Assembly (NCBI GenBank): GCA_947585525.1
Contig: CANPXA010000081.1
Coordinates: forward strand, 1 to 7,741
From: an uncultured Akkermansia sp.
GTDB taxonomy: Bacteria; Verrucomicrobiota; Verrucomicrobiia; Verrucomicrobiales; Akkermansiaceae
Reading direction: 5' to 3'
DNA: 7,741 bases
The translations under genes were made by a program, and so were the position numbers. Below are positions 1 through 5,716 of this stretch, piece by piece (the stretch's first letter is position 1; each line of letters begins with the position of its first letter). The notes beneath the pieces were generated by a model. The model was not told where the DNA came from, did not search any database, and saw nothing but the letters and a program-made list of their open reading frames with translations.

Positions 1-288
1 CTGGAAAACATGGGGATAGGCTATGCCGCTCATACATACCCAAAAAGTTTGGGCCTTGGTGAACAGCGGCTGGCGGCCCTGGTCCGCGCTTTGGTAAAAG
101 AGCCGGAGCTTCTCATACTTGCCGATCCCACATCTATGCTGGACGAAAAGGAAACCGGACGCTTTGTAAGTGCTTTGGCAAAACAATGGGAGGCAGACCA
201 ATTCGCGGTGCTGTACAGTACCTGGAACAGTAGTCAAATTATCCCCGCAGACAAGGCCATTGACCTTTTAAAAAGGAAAGAACAATGA
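1..288 (+). CDS. ABC transporter ATP-binding protein, C-terminal part, degenerate motifs
   Basis: The reading frame is open from the window edge, so the gene starts upstream and the Walker A region is not visible. About 95 residues are present and align with the C-terminal half of an ABC ATPase of the MacB/LolD type: a signature region (YPKSLGLGEQRLAALVRALV), then the Walker B/D-loop stretch (LLILADPTSMLD). Three departures stand out. The signature reads LGLGE instead of LSGGE/LSGGQ. The Walker B glutamate is absent, because the usual ADEPTSALD pattern is ADPTSMLD with one residue missing. No histidine is found where the H-switch should follow (AVLYSTWNSS). Family knowledge says such a protein would bind or hydrolyse ATP poorly. 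It overlaps the next gene by four bases (ATGA), so it belongs to one operon with the CARDB-like protein and the FtsX-like permease. It could be a regulatory half of a heterodimer or a decaying gene. The family call is firm; its activity is unknown. Confidence 0.8.
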   Translation: MENMGIGYAAHTYPKSLGLGEQRLAALVRALVKEPELLILADPTSMLDEKETGRFVSALAKQWEADQFAVLYSTWNSSQIIPADKAIDLLKRKEQ

Positions 289-2030
289 AAAGATTGATTT
301 GTTTGCTTCTTATGCTGCTCGTTTTAACCTCTTGCTTTTCGCTCCCTGCCAATGCAGAGGGTGAGGCGCAGCCACCTGATGAAGTTACCCCTGCGCCGGA
401 GATCACAGACACGCCGCAGCCGACAGAAGTGACGATTCTGAATGATACACCAACGCCAGTTTCGACAGATGAAACTTCCCTTGCGACAGAATCCGATGCT
501 ACGCCAGCATCGCCGGAAGCAACCGATCCGATACAGCCGATTGATTCTACCACTCCGGCCACAACAGAACCGACACAGCCCGCAGACACCACAACCCCGG
601 CAACGGCTGAACCAACACAACCATCAGAGCCTTCCACACCGCCTGTGCCCGTCAATCAGGTCGTTGCGTTCCAGATCGACGACAGCAATATCTATGATGG
701 CATGGACCGGGCTTACAAGGACGGCTATGTGCCGCAGATCACAGACGGTACGGTGACACTGGTGCTGCCCTTGCTGGCAAACGGCAACATTCAGGGAAAC
801 CGAATCACGGTCACGCCCAACCTGGGGGATACAGCAAGCTCTCCGATCCAGTATAAGAACTATCAAAAAACATTCTCCCTGGCGGACAATCCCGTGAATG
901 TCACCGGCGCAGAGGGCGAGGAGATCCACACAGTTTCTTCCTATCTTGTCCGCTTTGATTTCCCCCTCCGGGCTGACCGGAAAAATGGAACCTACCCCAT
1001 CGTGCTGGACATCCAGGCGACTGATGAAAACGGCAATCAGATCATCCAAAGCTATAATTGTTTTGTAACGATCACAGACGCCGAGCCGGAGAAAACCGAT
1101 AACGGCAATACAACTCCCGTATATAGTGGCGGGGGCGGATACGTCGCCCCCACGGAACCGCCTGTGTCCAATCCTCGCATCCTTGTGACCAAGTATGAGG
1201 TAAACCCTGACCCTGTAATGGCCGGAGAGGACTTCACCGTAAAGGTCACGCTGAAGAACACCAGCGACGAGGGAGCAGTACAGAATATGCTCGTCACGGT
1301 TTCCAGCGAAAGCACGAATCTTGTATTGAAAAATGACACCAGCACCATCTTCCTGGGAGATCTGGCCGCTGGCGGGACCACAGAACTGGAGCTGAAGTAC
1401 GGCACGGACCGGGAGACGCCTGCACAGCGGTATGATATATCCCTTGCCATGGACTTTGACGACGAGGAAGCCGTGAGTATGACTTCTGCCGGGTCAGTCA
1501 CCGTAGAAGTAGCCCAACCGGTAGATGTGGAGCTGGCCCCCTTTACCATGCCCAGCGAGATCAACGCCGGGGAGACAGTGCAGCTCTCTTTTCAGGTGAT
1601 GAACCTGGGCCGCACGGGTATTTATAACGCCCGCGTCGAGCTGGACGTACCGGGCCTCTCTCCCTCCGGCAACGCCTTTATCGGCAACATGGAAGCAGGC
1701 ACCTCCGCAACAGAGACGCTGAATGTATTTGCCGGTATGAAGGAGGGCGATGAGCGGTATGGCTACACCTCTGGTGTGGCCCGCCTGATCTACGAGGACG
1801 CCAGCGGCGAGGAATACACGGAAGAAGTAAGTACAACCACTAACATCAAAGAGTTGGTGATTGCCACTAAAAATCCCGTTGAGGAGCAGGAGAAAACGGA
1901 GAGAGAGCAGGCACAGAAAATACAATGGTGGGTGTTTGTGACAGCAGGCGGAGTGATTATCATCGCCCTTGCACTTACCCTGGGGTTGCGTAAGCGGAAC
2001 CATGCTTCCCATCGTCACATCAAGAGATGA
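285..2030 (+). CDS. Secreted, membrane-anchored CARDB/NEW3-like (COG1361-type) protein
   Basis: This 581-residue protein starts at an ATG that overlaps the upstream stop and follows an AAGGAAAG ribosome binding site. Residues 1-24 form a signal peptide with hydrophobic core LLLMLLVL. LTSC at 14-17 could be a lipobox, and ANA at 22-24 is a plausible signal peptidase I site, so the processing route is ambiguous. Residues about 27-122 are rich in Thr, Pro, Ser and Glu and include two 14-residue near-repeats. A folded region of unrecognised type follows, then a Gly-rich hinge (SGGGGY) near residue 282. Two beta-sandwich domains resembling CARDB/NEW3 lie at roughly 296-405 and 410-530; phrases such as AGEDFTVKVTLKNTSDEGA and AGETVQLSFQVMNLG are typical. 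A single membrane segment at about 548-568 and a basic tail (RKR...HIKR) close the protein. The layout is an extracytoplasmic stalk and adhesin-like or adaptor head held in the membrane. Its place between an ATPase and an FtsX-like permease suggests it is part of their complex. The ligand is unknown. Confidence 0.85.
   Translation: MKRLICLLLMLLVLTSCFSLPANAEGEAQPPDEVTPAPEITDTPQPTEVTILNDTPTPVSTDETSLATESDATPASPEATDPIQPIDSTTPATTEPTQPADTTTPATAEPTQPSEPSTPPVPVNQVVAFQIDDSNIYDGMDRAYKDGYVPQITDGTVTLVLPLLANGNIQGNRITVTPNLGDTASSPIQYKNYQKTFSLADNPVNVTGAEGEEIHTVSSYLVRFDFPLRADRKNGTYPIVLDIQATDENGNQIIQSYNCFVTITDAEPEKTDNGNTTPVYSGGGGYVAPTEPPVSNPRILVTKYEVNPDPVMAGEDFTVKVTLKNTSDEGAVQNMLVTVSSESTNLVLKNDTSTIFLGDLAAGGTTELELKYGTDRETPAQRYDISLAMDFDDEEAVSMTSAGSVTVEVAQPVDVELAPFTMPSEINAGETVQLSFQVMNLGRTGIYNARVELDVPGLSPSGNAFIGNMEAGTSATETLNVFAGMKEGDERYGYTSGVARLIYEDASGEEYTEEVSTTTNIKELVIATKNPVEEQEKTEREQAQKIQWWVFVTAGGVIIIALALTLGLRKRNHASHRHIKR
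546..629 (+). repeat. Tandem 42-bp near-repeat in the Thr/Pro-rich stalk
   Basis: Two adjacent in-frame units, 546-587 and 588-629, encode STTPATTEPTQPAD and TTTPATAEPTQPSE. The codons differ at many third positions, so the duplication is old or the protein pattern is held by selection. Stalks of this kind usually span the cell wall and vary in length between strains. Confidence 0.7.
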
Positions 2031-3016
2031 GAATCACAGACTATCTGACCCTTGTTGGTCATGGCCTGCATCGAGGCTTTGTGGCAGCGGAGGTTTTGTT
2101 TACGGCAGCCGCAGTCACTGCCGTGTGCTTCTCCGGCGCGATCTTGGTGACAATACACAGCGAAGAAGCGGAACCCTGTGAGTTGTCCGTCACAGCTCCA
2201 AGCTATCTGGCCATTACGGAACAGTCTATTCAAGATTTCCAGGCCATAGCCGATGTGGTGGACGCGACAGGCATCGTGGAGGTGCCCGTTATTGCCGCCT
2301 GCGGGAAATACACCGCAACCCTCACTCTGGTGGGGATAGATGAGGAATATCTGAATGATTTAGTCTATACCGCAGGAAAACTGTTTCCGGCTGGCGGCGC
2401 TATGCCCTGGATCACGCTCAGCAGGACGGCGGCACAGTCATTCACGGACCCCACCGATAAGACGAAACGACCTGCCAGCTATATGCCGGACATTGACTGG
2501 TTGGGGACGAATTTTTCTCTGGATATGGGCGGCAACATCATCTCCGCCAGGGTGAGCGGCATTTTTGAAAGCGATGAGCCCGCCGCCTATATCGGGCTGG
2601 ACATAGCAAAAACGCTCCTACAAAATCATGGCCAAACCGACCGCTACACAGGGGCGCGGGTGCGCGTCACAAATGCGGGTGCTGCCGAATCCGTATCCAA
2701 GGCCATTACGGGCCAGGGCTATGGTGTAGAGAACCGGGACAGCGAACGACAGGAGAAGTGGGACGCGCAAACGCGGGAGGCGGTGTATCTGGCGATCCTG
2801 TCGGCTGCAGGATTCCTTTGCGTTGGGATGACCCGCCTAACCGGGAATGCCCGGAACCGGAAAGCGGATCGCCAGCGCGATGACGTTCTCCGCTGGGCTG
2901 GCTTGAACGAAGCCGCCATCCGGGGCATAGGCATAGTCCGGGGTATATTTCTGGCGTTGATCGGCGCAGCCATAGGCATAACGATACATTACTTCATCGC
3001 GGCCCTTGTGGGCTGA
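2027..3016 (+). CDS. FtsX/MacB-like permease, short form ending after the third membrane segment
   Basis: The 329-residue protein begins at an ATG overlapping the upstream stop (ATGA). No good Shine-Dalgarno is seen, so translation is probably coupled to the CARDB-like gene. A first membrane segment lies at about 20-43, followed by a roughly 200-residue extracytoplasmic domain containing a MacB-type phrase (GKLFPAGGAMPWITLSRTAA). A second membrane segment is at about 252-268, then a basic cytoplasmic loop with AGLNEAAIRGIGIVRG, which matches the 'REIGILRALGas...' loop of FtsX permeases, and a third segment at about 306-329. The protein stops there. The usual FtsX/MacB fold has a fourth segment some 30-40 residues later, so this copy is either cut short or a natural three-segment variant. 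DNA beyond the stop does not offer an obvious fourth segment. Proteins of this family pass ATPase movements to envelope proteins outside the membrane instead of moving small solutes. Family call good; completeness uncertain. Confidence 0.78.
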   Translation: MRITDYLTLVGHGLHRGFVAAEVLFTAAAVTAVCFSGAILVTIHSEEAEPCELSVTAPSYLAITEQSIQDFQAIADVVDATGIVEVPVIAACGKYTATLTLVGIDEEYLNDLVYTAGKLFPAGGAMPWITLSRTAAQSFTDPTDKTKRPASYMPDIDWLGTNFSLDMGGNIISARVSGIFESDEPAAYIGLDIAKTLLQNHGQTDRYTGARVRVTNAGAAESVSKAITGQGYGVENRDSERQEKWDAQTREAVYLAILSAAGFLCVGMTRLTGNARNRKADRQRDDVLRWAGLNEAAIRGIGIVRGIFLALIGAAIGITIHYFIAALVG

Positions 3017-3200
3017 ATTCAGGAACAACATCTAACTTCGCGCTTATACTCCCGATCCCCTGGCCCTTTCTTTCTGCATCATAATTACCTTCCATAAGTA
3101 ATATCATGTCTTTGCGGACGAACCACCGGGGGCGGCTGGACAGCAAGACAGAAAAACCGGATAAAGTTGGGAAAACAAAAGTATAGCTACACAATCCTGG
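3017..3200. other. Non-coding spacer after the permease gene
   Basis: No gene is supported here. A 26-codon plus-strand frame (3106-3186) has no ribosome binding site, and a minus-strand frame covering the region runs into the end of the permease gene. The stretch may hold decayed permease 3' sequence or the boundary of an insertion, but I can read neither with confidence. Confidence 0.4.
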
Positions 3201-3303
3201 CAAACCTGCAAATAGGTGTCAAGCCCCAAAGCAAAATTTTTAGCGGCTAAAAATCGGCACAACAAATGGACCTGCAAGCCACATCATTTTGCAGGTTTGT
3301 TTT
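3201..3303 (+). terminator. Probable intrinsic terminator with a competing upstream arm
   Basis: ACCTGCAA at 3270-3277 pairs with TTGCAGGT at 3289-3296 and is followed by a T-rich run (TTTGTTTT, 3296-3303), as expected of a rho-independent terminator for plus-strand transcripts leaving the ABC/CARDB/FtsX operon about 250 bases upstream. A second copy of the left arm, CAAACCTGCAAA at 3201-3212, is perfectly complementary over 12 bases to 3288-3299. The two left arms therefore compete for one right arm, an attenuator-like arrangement. Whether it switches is inference. Confidence 0.55.
3236..3254. repeat. 19-bp palindrome, arms of 9 around one base
   Basis: ATTTTTAGC at 3236-3244 and GCTAAAAAT at 3246-3254 are exact reverse complements around G3245. 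The symmetric, AT-ended form resembles an operator or a recombination core, and it sits in the loop between the two competing arms described at 3201-3303. No protein or function can be assigned from sequence alone. Confidence 0.55.
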
Positions 3304-3337
3304 CATGTATTGCGGAACACTGTGCAGGGGCAACCGA

Positions 3338-3661
3338 CTATGTAGCTTCTTTTCCTTTTGTGTCCAGCGTGTTCAAGTATTGCTTGACTCTTGCATAATA
3401 GATTCGTAGAAACTTTGCACCGCCTGCCACGGTGTAAACATAGAAATGTTTACCTTCTTCCCGCTTTCTGTCCATGAATCGAAAGACTGCGTTATCCGTG
3501 TCTGCACGTTGCAGAATAACACTGCAAATCGTAAACATTGTTCGCCGGAGATGTGGTGATCCTCTCTTTGAAACATGGCGGGACTTGGACTCAAAAGTTC
3601 CAGACTGAATACCGATTCAGCTTGCTTAGTTACACGAATGTACGGAAATCTCCGATGCTTT
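3338..3661 (-). pseudogene. IS110-family transposase, decayed C-terminal remnant
   Basis: Read on the minus strand, the C-terminal domain of an IS110 transposase (Transposase_20 type) is recognisable. From about 3626 downward one frame gives IGIQSGTFESKSRHVSKRGS, continuing PHLRRTMFTICSVILQ and later MDRKREEGKHFYVY with KFLRIYYARVKQYLNTL before a TAG stop at 3338-3340. SGT(F) includes the serine region conserved in the family, and SKRGSPHLR and KFLRIYYARVK are hallmark phrases. Upstream the match moves to another frame (SIGDFRTF, then SKLN after an in-frame TAA), so there are at least one stop and one frameshift. The RuvC-like N-terminal DEDD domain, some 300 residues, is absent; similarity fades near 3661. 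It cannot make an active enzyme. It marks an old insertion between the plus-strand cassette and the minus-strand operons. Family identification is from remembered motifs. Confidence 0.75.
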
Positions 3662-3683
3662 AACCTGCGTAAATCGAACGTTG

Positions 3684-3766
3684 CAATGAGAGGGCGGTTT
3701 ACAGTTTGCACAGACGAGCGTGTTTAGCTCAAGAAGGGCACCGTAAGACCGATTACCCTCTCATTG
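3684..3766. repeat. 11-bp inverted repeat flanking a 61-bp segment
   Basis: CAATGAGAGGG at 3684-3694 is the exact reverse complement of CCCTCTCATTG at 3756-3766. The left copy lies just beyond the point where IS110 similarity ends. It could be the footprint of a small element or chance structure. I see no coding sequence or target duplication to support an insertion sequence. Confidence 0.35.
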
Positions 3767-3793
3767 TAGCTTAGGATTGAGCCTCTGAGCAGT

Positions 3794-3861
3794 GCGGCTT
3801 CTCCGCGCCCTTTCAGGGCCATACTCATAGTAGCAAGCAGGGCATATGGCAAGCCACATGC
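3794..3861. repeat. Three short hairpins in a row
   Basis: GCGG/CCGC at 3794-3797 and 3803-3806, GCCCT/AGGGC at 3807-3811 and 3815-3819, and the imperfect GCATaTGGC/GCCAcATGC at 3842-3850 and 3853-3861 can each fold locally. They lie immediately beside the much longer hairpin at 3865-3903. Together they could be part of a structured transcript or a repeated intergenic element. Individually they are weak. Confidence 0.35.
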
Positions 3862-3864
3862 GAA

Positions 3865-3903
3865 AAATGGGTCATTCCGGCTTTGCGCCGGAATGACCCA
3901 TTT
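3865..3903 (-). terminator. Perfect 17-bp hairpin, probable terminator of the polymerase/yolD operon
   Basis: The arms AAATGGGTCATTCCGGC (3865-3881) and its exact complement (3887-3903) enclose a 5-base loop. On the minus strand the right arm runs into TTTTT before CGC, giving a U-tract suited to a rho-independent terminator about 90 bases downstream of the yolD-like stop codon. On the plus strand the trailing sequence is TTTGCTTG, so plus-strand termination would be less efficient. The long perfect stem is unusual for a plain terminator and may also be a dispersed repeat. Confidence 0.65.
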
Positions 3904-3937
3904 GCTTGTCGGAGCAGCATCCCCGAACCCCTTTGAA

Positions 3938-4002
3938 CAGCTCCGTGCCGGAGCTGGCTGCGCGTTTCTGCGAAACGCTTTCCGGGCGAAGTCACGCCCG
4001 GA
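3938..4002. repeat. Three consecutive perfect hairpins at the yolD-like 3' end
   Basis: CAGCTCCG/CGGAGCTG (3938-3945, 3949-3956) and GCGTTTC/GAAACGC (3962-3968, 3972-3978) both have the 3-base loop TGC. TCCGGGCG/CGCCCGGA (3981-3988, 3995-4002) has loop AAGTCA and contains the stop codon of the minus-strand yolD-like gene. None has a T-run, so these are not terminators. They may protect mRNA 3' ends or reflect a structured DNA element. Confidence 0.5.
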
Positions 4003-4300
4003 CGAGAGAGTAGAGATCGTCAAGATGAATGACCCGCTGGTCAACGAGAAGCGTCCGTCGAAGGGCGTCCACCTTTACGACTTGGCCGGTGAAAACATCG
4101 TACTGCCAGTCGTGATAGTACGTCGCCGTGACGGTATCGCCGACATGAAGCTGACGGAGTACCCCGTCCAATTCCGCCTGAGCATCCTCGCCCAAAAGTC
4201 TGCGTTCCTCCGGCACAAACTCTTGCCGAATGATTCGCTCATCCAGCCCATTCAAAGCTGAGAACGGGAGAAATTGTTTTGCCCGCTCTGCCCTTGTCAT
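3992..4300 (-). CDS. YolD-like protein, partner of the Y-family polymerase
   Basis: The 102-residue product opens with RAERAKQFLPFSALNGLDE, the classic N-terminal motif of the YolD-like family (PF08863), and later has DTVTATYYHDWQYDVFTGQVVKVD, a small beta-rich core like that of other YolD proteins. Start and polymerase stop overlap as ATGA, and a GGAGG site lies 9 bases upstream inside the polymerase gene, so the two are co-translated. YolD-like proteins are found next to UvrX/YqjW polymerases across Firmicutes and mobile elements and have been proposed as functional counterparts of UmuD that control the polymerase; that role is inferred and not demonstrated here. No catalytic motif is visible. 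The length is normal for the family. Confidence 0.9.
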   Translation of the reverse strand: MTRAERAKQFLPFSALNGLDERIIRQEFVPEERRLLGEDAQAELDGVLRQLHVGDTVTATYYHDWQYDVFTGQVVKVDALRRTLLVDQRVIHLDDLYSLVRA

Positions 4301-5580
4301 GCCCTGTGCCCTCCAATCTGATTGTGCCGCTCAATGGTCCTGGCCCCGTCCAGCAAGTCCATCGCCCGCAGGACACTGTTCTTTCCATGCTTCTGCCGGA
4401 TGTCGATGATGGCCCGTTGCAGACGCCGCTCTTTATCCTGCTTCTCTGGCGATGTGAAAAGGTCGTACTGCTGGCACAGATCTTCACTCACGGCGTATGC
4501 AATATTGACCCGGTGCATCGGCGTGCTCCGCACCCGGATTCGGTCATAGAGGTCCACAACGGTATCACATATCCGACGCATGGAGGATGTGGGAGCGGTC
4601 TTTGTGCTGACCTTGGAGGGCGGGAGCATGGACGAAAAAGAGTAGCTCAGATAAAGGGAGATAGCACTGGCAGCCATGCCTTTGTCAAACATATCCAGAG
4701 CCAGCTCCTCCGCCATCTCCCGGACGATTACCCGGCCCTCGTCATAGGCATATCCACGCGGCAAGACCTGTCCGCTGGACAGACTGGTACTCTTGGGCTT
4801 ATAGGCATGGATGTCCGCGATCGTCGTTGTCTCCCGCCCCCAGGCGTGGTCAATCAGCAACTCGGCGTCTATGCCAAAAATCTTGTAAAGCAGCTTTTCG
4901 TCGCAGCGGGCAATCTCGCCCATCGTCCGAACGCCAATTTTGGCCAGCCGTGCCTCGGTCCCATGAGCGATACGCCAGAAGTCGGTGAGGGGCCGGTGGT
5001 CCCATAGCTGCTCCCGGTAGCTTTCCTCCGTCAGCTCCGCAACGAAGTCCGGGGCGTGTTTCGCCAAGATGTCCAGCGCGATCTTGGCGAGGTAAAGGTT
5101 GGTCCCGATGCCACAGGTGGCGACAAGGCCCAGCGTGTCGTGTATGTCGTGAAGAATCATTTGCGCAAAGTCTCTGGCCGTCTGATGCCGCAGGCTCATG
5201 TATTCGGTGATGTCCAGAAATGCCTCGTCAACGGAGTAAACATGTATGTCCTCCTTGGCGACGTACTTGAGAAAAACACCGTATATGCGGGCAGAGTAAT
5301 CCAGGTAGAGAGCCATCTGCGGCATGGCGGTAATGTATTCGATGCCAGACGGTATTTCTCGGAGGCGGCAGCGGTTTTTAACGCCCAGGCGCTTCATCTC
5401 CGGGCTGACGGCAAGGCAGATGGTAGCCTCCGTCCGGGTGGGGTCGGCCACGACCAGTTTGGTGGTCATAGGGTCCAGCTTGCGCTCCACGCACTCCACT
5501 GAAGCGTAAAAAGATTTCTGGTCAATGCACAGATATGTCCGTCCCAAGCCGTTCGCCACCTTTCCGGGAGAGTAAAGCAT
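4297..5580 (-). CDS. Y-family translesion DNA polymerase (UvrX/UmuC-like)
   Basis: This 427-residue protein is a complete Y-family polymerase that copies past DNA lesions. The first catalytic motif is CIDQKSFYASVE with metal ligand D20 and the F24-Y25 steric-gate region. The second is VYSVDEAFLDIT with D118 and E119. A helix-hairpin-helix stretch follows near 210-225 (LAKIGVRTMGEIARCD), then the little-finger domain. QQYDLF close to the C-terminus fits the beta-clamp binding consensus QLxLF. The tail, RLQRAIIDIRQKHGKNSVLR followed by IERHNQIGGH, is characteristic of the Gram-positive UvrX/YqjW branch and not of DinB. The chosen ATG has AGGAG 8 bases upstream (5589-5593). A strong terminator for the relaxase operon lies just upstream, so the gene needs its own promoter in about 5581-5653. 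I see no clear LexA box there. It is co-translated with the yolD-like gene. All key residues are present, so it should be active. Confidence 0.95.
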   Translation of the reverse strand: MLYSPGKVANGLGRTYLCIDQKSFYASVECVERKLDPMTTKLVVADPTRTEATICLAVSPEMKRLGVKNRCRLREIPSGIEYITAMPQMALYLDYSARIYGVFLKYVAKEDIHVYSVDEAFLDITEYMSLRHQTARDFAQMILHDIHDTLGLVATCGIGTNLYLAKIALDILAKHAPDFVAELTEESYREQLWDHRPLTDFWRIAHGTEARLAKIGVRTMGEIARCDEKLLYKIFGIDAELLIDHAWGRETTTIADIHAYKPKSTSLSSGQVLPRGYAYDEGRVIVREMAEELALDMFDKGMAASAISLYLSYSFSSMLPPSKVSTKTAPTSSMRRICDTVVDLYDRIRVRSTPMHRVNIAYAVSEDLCQQYDLFTSPEKQDKERRLQRAIIDIRQKHGKNSVLRAMDLLDGARTIERHNQIGGHRA

Positions 5581-5598
5581 ATTATAATCTCCTATATA

Positions 5599-5622
5599 GA
5601 GAAAATCAACGGTAAATTTCTC
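5599..5622. promoter_or_regulatory. Candidate operator: 6-bp inverted repeat upstream of the polymerase
   Basis: GAGAAA (5599-5604) and TTTCTC (5617-5622) form an inverted repeat with a 12-base spacer, only 6 bases upstream of the Shine-Dalgarno of the polymerase gene. A possible minus-strand promoter (TTGCCC, 17 bases, TAAAAG) overlaps or lies just upstream of it. The arms are short and may be chance. It does not match the Gram-positive SOS box. Confidence 0.25.
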
Positions 5623-5653
5623 CTTTTATCTCCATGCCGGAGAGTGGGCAACG

Positions 5654-5701
5654 AAAAAAGAGCGGGAGCGGGGCCGTCGCGGTGCGGCGGTCCTGCTCCC
5701 G
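5654..5701 (-). terminator. Strong intrinsic terminator after the relaxase gene
   Basis: On the minus strand CGGGAGC (5701-5695) pairs with GCTCCCG (5669-5663). The intervening GC-rich sequence extends the stem with two mismatches (GGACCGCCGC against GCGACGGCCC, loop ACC), and six T residues follow at 5659-5654. It starts about 16 bases after the relaxase stop. It should end the mobilization transcript and separate it from the polymerase operon. Confidence 0.85.
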
Positions 5702-5716
5702 ATCATTTGTGCGCGG

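Noticed and set aside
3106..3186. 26-codon plus-strand frame ending in KTEKPDKVGKTKV
   Set aside because: The composition is plausible for a protein tail, but there is no ribosome binding site and no recognisable family.
3216..3398. 60-codon plus-strand frame starting at GTG
   Set aside because: It runs through the palindrome and terminator hairpin and into antisense of the IS110 relic, with no ribosome binding site.
3724..4044. 106-codon minus-strand frame through the hairpin cluster
   Set aside because: It reads straight through the 17-bp hairpin and several other inverted repeats and overlaps the yolD-like 3' end. The composition looks like translated non-coding DNA, although it may be annotated as hypothetical elsewhere.
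4279..5007. 242-codon plus-strand frame opposite the polymerase
   Set aside because: Antisense to a complete Y-family polymerase; no domain or supporting ribosome binding site.
5581..5610. Near-perfect promoter TTGATT, 17 bases, TATAAT on the minus strand
   Set aside because: The TATAAT touches the polymerase ATG, so transcription would start inside the gene, past its start codon and ribosome binding site. It probably arises from the AT-rich spacer.
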